Origin: Bacillota bacterium
GTDB taxonomy: Bacteria; Bacillota; Clostridia; Lachnospirales; Lachnospiraceae
DNA: 27,943 nt
Direction: 5' to 3'
NCBI GenBank assembly: GCA_023419655.1
Contig: JAEZXP010000088.1
Span: 1-27,943, forward strand
The position numbers and the translations under genes are program-made. The notes beneath the pieces were generated by a model. It made no database searches. It was not told where the DNA came from and was given only the letters and a program-made list of their open reading frames with translations. This document shows positions 14,982 to 22,110 of the stretch, one piece after another (the first letter of the stretch is position 1; every line of letters starts with the position of its first letter).

Positions 14982-16802
14982 ATGAGAAGGTATCGATGGT
15001 TTGCTTTATTATTTGTACTGGTACTGAGCCTTGGAAGCTGTTCTGCGCCGGATAGAAATTCATCTGGTTTATCTGTTGAAACAGAGATGGATATCGACAC
15101 GTTTCTGGCATCAATGACACTGAAGGAGAAGGTTGGGCAGATGGTGCAGGGTGCCAGAGAAAATGTGCGCTCGAGCGAGGTGAGAAAGCTGGCTCTTGGC
15201 TCAGTATTAAGCGGGGGAGGCTCTTATCCGGGAAAAAACAGGCCGGAGGACTGGGTAAGCATGATAACCGAATATCAGGATGCCGCAAGAAAAACTAAAA
15301 ACAGAATACCTATAATATATGGTGTAGATGCGGTTCATGGTCTGGCACTGGTTAGGGATGCTGTGGTTTTTCCTCATAATATTGGTCTTGGAGCCGCCAA
15401 TGATCCGGAGCTTATGTATAAGATGGGAGCGGCAGTTGCAGAAGAGATGAAGCAGATAAGGGTATCCTGGAACTTTTCGCCCTGTGTGGCGGTAAATACA
15501 GACCCCCGATGGGGAAGAACCTATGAATGCTTTTCCAGTAATCCGGCCATCGTGACAGAGCTTGCCAAAGCATATGTGAAGGGGCAGATGGATTATGGAG
15601 TTGTGCCGTCAGCGAAACATTATGTGGCGGATGGAGGAGCCGTATTCGGAACCGGAGAGGGTAATTTTTTGATAGACCGGGGAGATGCTATAATGACAGA
15701 AGAGGAGCTTCGGAATATCCATCTTATGCCTTATAAAGAACTGATAGACAGCGGCGTTAAGATAATTATGGCATCATTTACATCATGGAACGGTATTAAG
15801 ATGCATGAGCATGAGTATCTGCTTACGGAGGTACTGAAGAAGGAATATGGCTTTGACGGATTCGTTGTATCTGATTGGGAGGCAATATCAGGACTTAGCG
15901 GAGACAGCTATAAGGATAATGTCATACAGGCAGTGAATGCGGGTATAGATATGCTGATGGAGCCAAATAACTATAAAGAAGCCTGCTCTGTCATTACAAA
16001 AGCAGTAAAAAAGGGGCAGATTACGGAGGAGAGAATCAATGATGCAGTCAGACGAATTCTGACGGTGAAAAAGGAAACGGGTCTGTTCAAAGACCCAGCT
16101 ATGGAAAAGACAGACAAGGAAGTTAATTCGCTGGGAAGCGAAAAATACCGTAAGCTGGCTAAACAGCTGGTTGAAAAATCTCTGGTATTATTAAAAAATG
16201 ATAATAATTATCTTCCCCTAAAAGAAGGTCAGAAGATATATGTGACCGGCCCGGCGGCCGATAACATGGGTCTGCAGTGCGGCGGATGGGGACTGACCTG
16301 GCAGGGATTAACGGACCAGGGTGGAATTAAGGTAACGGAAGGGATTACAATTCTGGAGGGGCTTATAGAATACGGCAAAAAGTATGGCTATGAGATAATA
16401 AAGGATGAGCAGGATACAAAGGAAGCAGACGTCGTATTATTAGTAATCGGAGAAGTGCCTTATGCGGAATATATGGGAGATACGGCAGATTTATCAATAA
16501 CCGGGAAAAAAGGGCATACGGACAATATGGCAGCCATCACGATGGCGAAAAGCTTAGGAAAGCCGGTGATTACGCTTATCGTTGCCGGAAGAAATGTAAT
16601 AATCAGTGATTATATAGACGGTTGGGACAGCGTAGTCATGTGTTATCTGCCCGGTTCCCAAGGAGATGGCGTTGCTTCTGTATTGTCAGGTGAAGCTCCA
16701 TTTACAGGGAAACTGCCCATGCCTTATTATAAAAGCGTGGAGGATATCGGGAAAGAGAATGTCCGGCTGCTGTTTGAGGCAGGTTACGGGCTGGGTTACT
16801 GA
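14982..16802 (+). CDS. GH3 family beta-glucosidase/exoglucanase, lipoprotein
   Basis: A 606-residue glycoside hydrolase family 3 enzyme that removes terminal beta-glucose from beta-glucans or cello-oligosaccharides. The lipoprotein signal ends at Cys20 (LSLGSC), so the enzyme sits on the outer face of the membrane. The TIM-barrel domain has VGQMVQGA, GVDAVHG, NFSPCVAVNTDPRWGRTYEC and SAKHYVADGG. The nucleophile should be Asp298 in GFVVSDWEA. The C-terminal alpha/beta sandwich carries the acid/base Glu496 in GEVPYAEYMGD, as in the barley exoglucanase type. There is no fibronectin III domain. GAGGGGGAG lies 6 nt before the ATG. The last codons overlap the end of the convergent mntP gene by 7 nt. 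It stands alone, away from the GH65 locus, and probably serves beta-glucan use. Confidence 0.94.
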   Translation: MRRYRWFALLFVLVLSLGSCSAPDRNSSGLSVETEMDIDTFLASMTLKEKVGQMVQGARENVRSSEVRKLALGSVLSGGGSYPGKNRPEDWVSMITEYQDAARKTKNRIPIIYGVDAVHGLALVRDAVVFPHNIGLGAANDPELMYKMGAAVAEEMKQIRVSWNFSPCVAVNTDPRWGRTYECFSSNPAIVTELAKAYVKGQMDYGVVPSAKHYVADGGAVFGTGEGNFLIDRGDAIMTEEELRNIHLMPYKELIDSGVKIIMASFTSWNGIKMHEHEYLLTEVLKKEYGFDGFVVSDWEAISGLSGDSYKDNVIQAVNAGIDMLMEPNNYKEACSVITKAVKKGQITEERINDAVRRILTVKKETGLFKDPAMEKTDKEVNSLGSEKYRKLAKQLVEKSLVLLKNDNNYLPLKEGQKIYVTGPAADNMGLQCGGWGLTWQGLTDQGGIKVTEGITILEGLIEYGKKYGYEIIKDEQDTKEADVVLLVIGEVPYAEYMGDTADLSITGKKGHTDNMAAITMAKSLGKPVITLIVAGRNVIISDYIDGWDSVVMCYLPGSQGDGVASVLSGEAPFTGKLPMPYYKSVEDIGKENVRLLFEAGYGLGY

Positions 16803-17380
16803 TAATATGTATGCTCAAGTAAAATCTTCAATCCCATAAATATCAAGATAAGTCCGCCTGCCAATTCGGCCTTGGATTTGTATTTTGACCCAAATATAGT
16901 ACCAAGCATTACACCCACTATCGATAATAAAAAGGTGATGATACCGATAAAGGATATAGCAGGAACAATATCTATTTTTAAGAATGCAAACGTAATACCT
17001 ACCGCCAGGGCATCAATACTTGTTGCGATTGCCAGGACAGACATACTTTTAAAATTAAGTATGGTACCGGGATTATCGTATGATGCAGTATCTTTTTCAC
17101 TGCATTCCTTGGAGCGGGATTCCCTAACCATATTAATGCCGATAAAACCAAGAATTACAAATGCTATCCAATGGTCAAACCGGGTGATTTTATCTTGGAA
17201 CTGAATTCCCAGCAAATAGCCAATGAGGGGCATACCGGCCTGAAAAATTCCAAAATATAATCCTACAATTCCTGCTTTTTTAAAAGAGAAAGATTTTAAA
17301 GCCAGCCCCTTGCAAACCGCTACCGCAAAAGCATCCATTGATAAACCTACAGAAATAATAAACAATTCGATTAAACTCAT
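16796..17380 (-). CDS. mntP: Manganese efflux pump MntP
   Basis: A 194-residue, six-helix membrane protein of the MntP (YebN) family that exports Mn2+. The two homologous halves each carry the family's conserved acidic motif: SMDAFAVAVCKGLALK near the start and SIDALAVGITFAFL at about residue 120. A polar loop of about 25 residues (RESRSKECSEKDTASYDN) separates the halves. The ATG has AAAGGAGA 7 nt upstream. The gene lies directly behind a manganese riboswitch of the yybP-ykoY class and a consensus promoter, which independently supports the function. Its end overlaps the convergent GH3 gene by 7 nt. Confidence 0.96.
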   Translation of the reverse strand: MSLIELFIISVGLSMDAFAVAVCKGLALKSFSFKKAGIVGLYFGIFQAGMPLIGYLLGIQFQDKITRFDHWIAFVILGFIGINMVRESRSKECSEKDTASYDNPGTILNFKSMSVLAIATSIDALAVGITFAFLKIDIVPAISFIGIITFLLSIVGVMLGTIFGSKYKSKAELAGGLILIFMGLKILLEHTYYQ

Positions 17381-17429
17381 TTTGTGTTCTCCTTTATGTA
17401 TTATTCATATGTTTAATCCGGATAGCACA

Positions 17430-17469
17430 GAAAAAGACTTATCTGCAAGCTTCTCCCGCAGATAAGTCT
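17430..17469 (-). terminator. Riboswitch-controlled terminator upstream of mntP
   Basis: AGACTTATCTGC and GCAGATAAGTCT form a perfect 12-bp stem followed by a U run on the minus-strand RNA. The 5' arm includes CUUAUCU, which is also the 3' strand of the riboswitch P1 helix, so aptamer and terminator exclude each other: Mn2+ binding should favour readthrough. Confidence 0.92.
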
Positions 17470-17556
17470 CATTATTTAAAATAAAGCCAGATAAATTTTA
17501 TCAGCATGTTGACTTTATTACACAAGCGATATTGTGCTAATTACTCCCTTATCTCT
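17460..17556 (-). promoter_or_regulatory. Manganese riboswitch (yybP-ykoY class) of mntP
   Basis: On the minus-strand RNA, P1 pairs AGAUAAG (17554-17548) with CUUAUCU (17466-17460). The first metal-binding loop reads AAGGGAGUA, GUCAACAUG stands at 17513-17505, and the second loop reads AUGAGAC just before the P1 3' strand. These match the conserved points of the yybP-ykoY class, known to bind Mn2+ and to control mntP in E. coli. Confidence 0.9.
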
Positions 17557-17560
17557 AATG

Positions 17561-17589
17561 ATTATATAAAATATAGCCCTTGATGTCAA
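17561..17589 (-). promoter_or_regulatory. Consensus sigma-A promoter of the mntP riboswitch transcript
   Basis: TTGACA, 17-nt spacer, TATAAT on the minus strand, a perfect match at both boxes. The predicted start near 17554 is the first base of riboswitch helix P1. Confidence 0.93.
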
Positions 17590-17705
17590 CTTGTTCCGGG
17601 CAAATTATAAAATTTAACAGGAACCTGAAACCAAGAAACCAGAAATAAAACATCTTTATGAGAGAGGATAGATTTACTCCAGAACAGAATAATATGCATA
17701 TACGG

Positions 17706-17734
17706 TTGAAGAACATGTTAATAAATGGTATAAT
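17706..17734 (+). promoter_or_regulatory. Sigma-A promoter of the small DUF2007-like gene
   Basis: TTGAAG, 17-nt spacer, TATAAT. The start of transcription would be near 17741, which rules out a GTG at 17744 as a normal start and supports TTG 17780. Confidence 0.8.
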
Positions 17735-17779
17735 TAAGATAAAGTGGGATGGAATGCTGGGCCGAAAGGAGGTTATCAA

Positions 17780-18043
17780 TTGATTACTATTTTTAATCAA
17801 AAAAAGCTATTTATTGATTCTGACCCCATAGAACTGGCTAGAGTGAAATCTTTATTGAACAAATCCAATATTAAATACTCAGTAAAAACTGTTACCTCCT
17901 GGGGTGCGATGGGAAGGCGTATAGATGTGGGAATTTATTCCCGGAATCTTCAATCATATGGTGCCGAGCTGACCCATGTATATTATTTATATGTTCGCAA
18001 AAAAGATTATATCAAAGCAAAGGATGTAATATCAGGCGGATGA
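17780..18043 (+). CDS. Small DUF2007-like protein of unknown function
   Basis: An 87-residue soluble protein starting at TTG, read as Met, in LITIFNQKKLFIDSD. The TTG has a perfect AAAGGAGG 7 nt upstream, whereas an in-frame GTG at 17744 sits at the predicted transcription start with no ribosome binding site. The fold pattern is beta-alpha-beta: a helix EIARVKSLLNK-like segment (written ELARVKSLLNK here), a strand with KYSVKTV, and a closing strand YYLYVRKKDYIKAKDVI. This resembles the small DUF2007 putative signal-transducing proteins, but similarity is by pattern only. It has its own promoter and is separated from mntP (divergent) and from the fluoride riboswitch gene, whose promoter starts 10 nt after its stop. 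Confidence 0.75.
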   Translation: MITIFNQKKLFIDSDPIELARVKSLLNKSNIKYSVKTVTSWGAMGRRIDVGIYSRNLQSYGAELTHVYYLYVRKKDYIKAKDVISGG

Positions 18044-18053
18044 ATGAAAATAT

Positions 18054-18082
18054 TTGACATAAGCGAAATTCCAAAGTATAAT
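18054..18082 (+). promoter_or_regulatory. Consensus sigma-A promoter of the fluoride riboswitch transcript
   Basis: TTGACA, 17-nt spacer, TATAAT, perfect at both boxes. The predicted start near 18089 is the first base of the aptamer. Confidence 0.94.
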
Positions 18083-18087
18083 TATAT

Positions 18088-18147
18088 CTGGAAATGAGGT
18101 TCTTCCATGGCAATAGCCTAAACCGCTTTTAAGCTGATGACTTCTGC
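18088..18147 (+). promoter_or_regulatory. Fluoride riboswitch (crcB motif)
   Basis: The RNA reads GGAAAUGAGGUUCUUCC (P1 with the conserved AUGAGG loop), then GGCAAUAGCC, AAAC, CGCUUUUAAGCUGAUGAC and UUCUGC. The AUGAGG, AAAC and GCUGAUGaCUUCU blocks in this order and spacing match the known fluoride aptamer (for example the Thermotoga petrophila one). It lies between a consensus promoter and an antiporter gene, a known association for this class. Confidence 0.93.
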
Positions 18148-18173
18148 ACATAGCAGATGTCGTCGGCTTTTTT
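18132..18173 (+). terminator. Fluoride-riboswitch terminator
   Basis: AGCUGAUGACUUCUGC (18132-18147) pairs with GCAGAUGUCGUCGGCU (18153-18168) at 15 of 16 positions, counting G-U pairs, and is followed by a run of U. The 5' arm is the 3' part of the aptamer, so fluoride binding should prevent the terminator. Confidence 0.93.
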
Positions 18174-18183
18174 ATAGCTTAAA

Positions 18184-18228
18184 ATATAAAAGTTGATGGG
18201 GACTGCATTAAATTATTAACTTTTATAT
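18184..18228 (+). repeat. Inverted repeat ending beside the antiporter ribosome binding site
   Basis: ATATAAAAGTT (18184-18194) and AACTTTTATAT (18218-18228) are perfect 11-nt arms with a 23-nt loop. The hairpin ends 2 nt before AGGAGG, so it may modulate translation or stabilise the mRNA. Confidence 0.6.
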
Positions 18229-18244
18229 GAAGGAGGACATGAAT

Positions 18245-19417
18245 ATGCTTACCAGTTTAGCTTTAATTTTTTTGTGCGGTATGTTTTTAGGAGGTATTTT
18301 TAAACGAATCGGGCTGCCCAGTCTGCTGGGTATGCTGATAACCGGTATTGTGCTGGGACCGTATATGCTCAATCTATTGAATGCCAGTATCCTCTTAATA
18401 TCTGCTCAGTTAAGGCAATTAGCCTTAATTATTATCTTAACGAGAGCCGGATTATCACTGGATATAGATGATTTGAAAAGGGTGGGAAGGCCCGCAATTC
18501 TCATGTGCTTTGTTCCTGCCAGCTTTGAAATTACAGGGATGGTTATACTGGCACCCAGATTATTGGGTATCTCTGTTATTGAAGCAGCAATTATGGGAGC
18601 CGTTATTGCAGCAGTATCCCCGGCCGTCGTCGTACCGAAAATGCTGCATCTTATGGAAAACAAATATGGTACGGATAAATCCATACCGCAAATGATAATG
18701 GCGGGTGCGTCGGTTGATGATGTATTTGTTATTGTTATTTTTGCGGCGGCAGTTGGATTAGCCCAGGGCGAAAAAGTCTCGGCAGGAAGTATCTTGCAGA
18801 TACCGGTATCGATTGCTACAGGAATTATCGTCGGCATTGTACTGGGTATAGTGCTGAATATCTTTTTTAAAAAAATTCATATACGGGATTCATTAAAGGT
18901 AATCATTCTGCTAAGTGTGTCATTTTTGCTGGTAGCAGTTGAAAATCTCAAGATAATACCTTTTTCAGGGCTTTTAGCCGTAATGAGCGTTGGAGTTACC
19001 ATTCAAAAAAAGAATACGCTTGTCGCAACACGGCTGTCAAATAAATATTCCAAACTATGGGTCGCCGCAGAAGTGATTTTGTTCGTACTGGTAGGGGCAA
19101 CCGTAGATTTAAAATATGCAATTGGAGCCGGTATTTCAGCCATCGTAGTTATTCTGGGAGCTTTGGTTTTCCGTATGCTTGGTGTATTTGTGTGTATGAT
19201 AAAAACAAAACTTACAGTTAAAGAAAAAATATTCTGCATGATAGCATACATGCCGAAAGCAACCGTTCAGGCGGCGATTGGTTCCTTACCTTTGGCAATG
19301 GGTCTGTCCTGCGGCAATATCGTTCTGACGGTTGCGGTACTTGCCATTTTGATAACCGCACCGCTTGGAGCGCTGGGGGTTGATTTGACGTATAAGAAAC
19401 TATTACGTAACGGATAA
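18245..19417 (+). CDS. CPA-family cation:proton antiporter, fluoride-responsive
   Basis: A 390-residue membrane protein with about 12 hydrophobic segments, of the monovalent cation:proton antiporter type (Na+/H+ exchanger, KefB-like core). The N-terminus has IFKRIGLPSLLGMLITGIVLGP. The mid-region ASVDDVFVIVIFA carries the conserved acidic pair expected at the ion site, and the C-terminus has AYMPKATVQAAIG. No RCK or TrkA domain is attached. ATG 18245 is chosen because AGGAGG (18231-18236) is 8 nt upstream; ATGs at 18227 and 18239 are in or too close to that site. Transcription is controlled by a fluoride riboswitch. Fluoride-linked antiporters of this kind are known in riboswitch surveys; whether this one moves fluoride or restores ion balance during fluoride stress is not decided by sequence. 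Confidence 0.88.
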   Translation: MLTSLALIFLCGMFLGGIFKRIGLPSLLGMLITGIVLGPYMLNLLNASILLISAQLRQLALIIILTRAGLSLDIDDLKRVGRPAILMCFVPASFEITGMVILAPRLLGISVIEAAIMGAVIAAVSPAVVVPKMLHLMENKYGTDKSIPQMIMAGASVDDVFVIVIFAAAVGLAQGEKVSAGSILQIPVSIATGIIVGIVLGIVLNIFFKKIHIRDSLKVIILLSVSFLLVAVENLKIIPFSGLLAVMSVGVTIQKKNTLVATRLSNKYSKLWVAAEVILFVLVGATVDLKYAIGAGISAIVVILGALVFRMLGVFVCMIKTKLTVKEKIFCMIAYMPKATVQAAIGSLPLAMGLSCGNIVLTVAVLAILITAPLGALGVDLTYKKLLRNG

Positions 19418-19436
19418 GGATAAATAAGTATTCTTT

Positions 19437-19453
19437 TACTTACTAAGTAAGTA
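19437..19453. promoter_or_regulatory. TetR-type palindrome upstream of the radical SAM gene
   Basis: TACTTACT-A-AGTAAGTA is a perfect 17-nt palindrome with 8-nt arms. It lies 13 nt upstream of a candidate -35. Its form resembles TetR/AcrR family operators. No TetR gene is in the window, and an AT-rich terminator of the preceding gene is an alternative, though weak. Confidence 0.5.
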
Positions 19454-19465
19454 TTTTCTGCGTTC

Positions 19466-19493
19466 TTGCAAAAACCTTATTATATAGTAAAAT
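19466..19493 (+). promoter_or_regulatory. Candidate promoter of the radical SAM gene
   Basis: TTGCAA, 16-nt spacer, TAAAAT, 40 nt before the start codon. Boxes are near consensus. Confidence 0.55.
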
Positions 19494-19532
19494 TATATCA
19501 TAAGTAAAAGTTAAAACAAGAAGGGGTATGTT

Positions 19533-20621
19533 ATGGCAGACTTGAATGATTTTATGAATAAAGGAATAAAAAATATCGCCGATACTGCTGCACGGTTTTA
19601 TTTGGGCAACCGCAGGGGGCAAGGCTTCATGCTGCACACAGCATCAGCCTTGAGTAAAAGTGCAAAAATCAGGGCGAAGCATGAACGCAGCGGAACGCAT
19701 ATCCCCCCATTTTTAATTGCAAGTATCGCAACCGAGTGTAATCTGCGGTGTGCGGGCTGCTATGCGAGGGCCAACGGCCGTTGTGACGACACACAGCCTA
19801 AGGAACAGCTTAGTACCGAGGATTGGCAGCGGATATTTAAAGAAGCATCGGATATTGGGATATCCTTTATTCTGATTGCAGGAGGCGAGCCGCTCCTGCG
19901 GCGTGACGTCATCGAGGCGGCAGCAAAGTTTGATAACATCCTCTTTCCGGTCTTTACGAATGGAACCATGTTAAGCGGAGACTATCTGAATCTGTTTGAC
20001 CAGCATCGCAACTTAATTCCGGTGCTGAGTATCGAGGGTGACGCCGAAAAAACCGATGCCAGACGCGGCAGCGGAGTATCAAAGCAGGTGGAGGAAGCCA
20101 TCCGTCGTCTCAAAGAGGCGGGCATTCTGTTTGGGACCTCCATTACGGTAACCACGGAAAATCAAACGGATGTGACGGAGCCGTCCTTTGTAGGAACACT
20201 GCGGGATAGCGGCTGCGGACTTGTTTTTTATGTGGAATATGTTCCTGTGGAAAAGGGCACAAAACATTTGATTTTGGATGAGAAGGATTTACATACTCTT
20301 GGGATACGGCTTGACAGCCTGCGCAGCGATAAGAAAAATAAGGGAATGATTCTTCTGTCCTTTCCTGGAGATGAGGAGAAAATGGGAGGCTGTCTGGCAG
20401 CCGGACGGGGTTTCTTCCATATAAGTGCCACAGGAGGAGCCGAGCCTTGTCCTTTTTCGCCTTATTCGGTAATGAATTTGAAGGAACAGTCACTGTTTAC
20501 TGTACTGCAGTCCTCATTTTTTGCAAAGGTTCGTGAGATTAGCATGGCAGATGCAGTAGGCCATAAGGGAGGCTGTACCCTGTTTCAATATGAAACGGAA
20601 GTCGCACATGCCTTGCGTTAA
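19533..20621 (+). CDS. Radical SAM protein with SPASM-like C-terminal cysteines
   Basis: A 362-residue radical S-adenosylmethionine enzyme. The [4Fe-4S] cluster motif is C69-NLR-C73-AG-C76, preceded by IPPFLIASIATE; the SAM-binding GGEP (ILIAGGEPLL) and the TNGTML and VLSIEGD strands follow. The C-terminal section has further cysteines (GGCLAAGRG, AEPCPFSPYS, GGCTLFQYE), the pattern of a short SPASM-type auxiliary cluster, though fewer than in full SPASM domains. The N-terminal 55 residues form a helical extension. Substrate is unknown: no precursor peptide gene or partner was seen nearby. AGAAGGGG lies 6 nt before the ATG, and a palindromic operator-like site is just upstream. It is a single gene ending at a large inverted repeat. 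Confidence 0.9.
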   Translation: MADLNDFMNKGIKNIADTAARFYLGNRRGQGFMLHTASALSKSAKIRAKHERSGTHIPPFLIASIATECNLRCAGCYARANGRCDDTQPKEQLSTEDWQRIFKEASDIGISFILIAGGEPLLRRDVIEAAAKFDNILFPVFTNGTMLSGDYLNLFDQHRNLIPVLSIEGDAEKTDARRGSGVSKQVEEAIRRLKEAGILFGTSITVTTENQTDVTEPSFVGTLRDSGCGLVFYVEYVPVEKGTKHLILDEKDLHTLGIRLDSLRSDKKNKGMILLSFPGDEEKMGGCLAAGRGFFHISATGGAEPCPFSPYSVMNLKEQSLFTVLQSSFFAKVREISMADAVGHKGGCTLFQYETEVAHALR

Positions 20622-20675
20622 TAATATGCAGCCGGATACCATGGGCATTTATGATTTTTACGGGCTGTCTTATTT

Positions 20676-20736
20676 ATCTTTAGCCAAACAACACTGCGGA
20701 TGACAAGATAATCGGCATGGTTGTTTGGCTAAAGAT
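20676..20736. repeat. Long perfect inverted repeat between convergent genes
   Basis: ATCTTTAGCCAAACAAC and GTTGTTTGGCTAAAGAT are perfect 17-nt arms around a 27-nt loop. No T run follows on either strand, so it is not a standard terminator, although its place between two convergent genes fits transcript-end protection. It could also be a small repeat element. Confidence 0.8.
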
Positions 20737-20781
20737 GAACCGTCTAGTTACTTCCAAGGCTGAGATGGAAGTATGGATTAA

Positions 20782-21942
20782 TTATATGCCCCAGTACTGC
20801 CTGGCAAGTCTTTGCCCCTGGTCGATTTTTGCCCACTGCTCTTCCTCTGTCAGCTCATTTCCGCCATCACAGGAGGCGAAGCCGCACTGGTGAGAAAGGA
20901 ATAATCTGTCTTTGTCAATAATAGCAGAGGCTTCATCAAGTAATCGAATGATACGGTCTTCATCATCGAGTGTGTTTGTTTTCGATGACAACAGGCCCAA
21001 CACAATCTCGGTATCCGGTTTATCCTTAAAAACGCTGAGGGCTTCAAGTGAGCCAGCCCGCTCGTCATCCCATTCAAGGAAAAAGCGGTCGTATTTTAAT
21101 TGCTTTAGGAATAAATTGGCTATCTTAACATATGAACCGCCGCCCATATTTCGGGAATCATAATTACCGCGGCAGTTATGTGTCCACATCTTTAAACCAA
21201 GGTTATGTCCGAAATCAATCAGGGTATTGTTAATCTCGATAAAATCAGCTGCAAGAGCGCTTACCTCATCCTGATTGATATTCTCACCTGTGTAAGGGGA
21301 ATTGGGATTATCGTCTGCGAAAATCTCCCACAGGCAATCATCAAATTGAAGGATTTTTCCTCCGGCCGCGGCATATTCTTCGACAAATTCCTTGTATGCC
21401 TTGACCAGGCCTGCTTTTAGTTCCTGTGGATTATTATATACGGAATCTTTACCTCCGATATTATCTGACCAGGATAATTCTCCAAAAATATGTGAGGGAG
21501 ACGGGATACACAATTTTATATCATGGTTCCCGGCAATGGATTTCAATCTTGCAAATACCTTAATAAAATGATGGTTTTTACCGCTGAGTTCACCGATAAT
21601 TCGTAAACCGATATCCTTTCGTGTTTCGTATTTTGAAGTTCCGTCCTTATCACGAAAGAAGTAGCCGTGTTCCGCGATGTAGCGGCTGACGCCGTCAAGT
21701 CCCCAGACAAAGTCCAAATGCCACATGGACTTGGAATACTCTCCGTCGGTAATAACCGTTAACCCGTGTTCAATCTGTTTGGCGACAACGTCTTTGGTTG
21801 CTTCCTCTTCGCATTGCTCATATCCCTCAAAATCATTGTAAAATGGATAGGTCGTACTATCCTGATGCTCAATCTGATTCTTGTATTTCAGCAAAGCTGC
21901 AGGGCGCAGCAGGCTGCCTACGGTCTGAAATTTTTGGCTCAT
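20782..21942 (-). CDS. MetE C-terminal-domain-like methyltransferase (YxjG/YxjH family)
   Basis: A 386-residue protein matching the catalytic barrel of cobalamin-independent methionine synthase, without the N-terminal half of MetE. The start (VGSLLRPAALL) and DGE in TVITDGEYSKSMW are family features. The expected zinc ligands are His255 and Cys257 (MWTHNCRGN), Glu290 (FFLEWDDE) and Cys353 (LSHQCGF). Family members transfer a methyl group from a folate or other donor to a thiol such as homocysteine; the exact substrates of the short YxjG/YxjH type are unsettled. AAAGGAGG is 8 nt before the ATG. On the minus strand a TATAAT lies about 50 nt upstream. No S-box riboswitch is seen, unlike many methionine genes in Firmicutes. 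Confidence 0.9.
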   Translation of the reverse strand: MSQKFQTVGSLLRPAALLKYKNQIEHQDSTTYPFYNDFEGYEQCEEEATKDVVAKQIEHGLTVITDGEYSKSMWHLDFVWGLDGVSRYIAEHGYFFRDKDGTSKYETRKDIGLRIIGELSGKNHHFIKVFARLKSIAGNHDIKLCIPSPSHIFGELSWSDNIGGKDSVYNNPQELKAGLVKAYKEFVEEYAAAGGKILQFDDCLWEIFADDNPNSPYTGENINQDEVSALAADFIEINNTLIDFGHNLGLKMWTHNCRGNYDSRNMGGGSYVKIANLFLKQLKYDRFFLEWDDERAGSLEALSVFKDKPDTEIVLGLLSSKTNTLDDEDRIIRLLDEASAIIDKDRLFLSHQCGFASCDGGNELTEEEQWAKIDQGQRLARQYWGI

Positions 21943-22019
21943 CGAAAATCCTCCTTTGCTTATAAGACAATTCTAATATAAATAAATTATAGCATGATGG
22001 AAAGTTTACTTGTAACACG

Positions 22020-22060
22020 AAAAAAATATGCCGGGTTATAGTTTATAGCTATAACCCGGC
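22020..22060 (-). terminator. Rho-independent terminator of the immunity-like gene
   Basis: GCCGGGTTATAG and CTATAACCCGGC form a perfect 12-bp stem with a 7-nt loop. On the minus strand it is followed by ATATTTTTTT, so it ends the transcript of the gene at 22111-22701. Confidence 0.92.
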
Positions 22061-22110
22061 TTCCATGTCAGCTTATATTCAGAAAAGAGGATTAAGAAGA
22101 GTTTTTAATA

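Noticed and set aside
20741..20775. CTTCCA/TGGAAG inverted repeat before the MetE-like stop
   Set aside because: Only 6 bp and no U tract on either strand.
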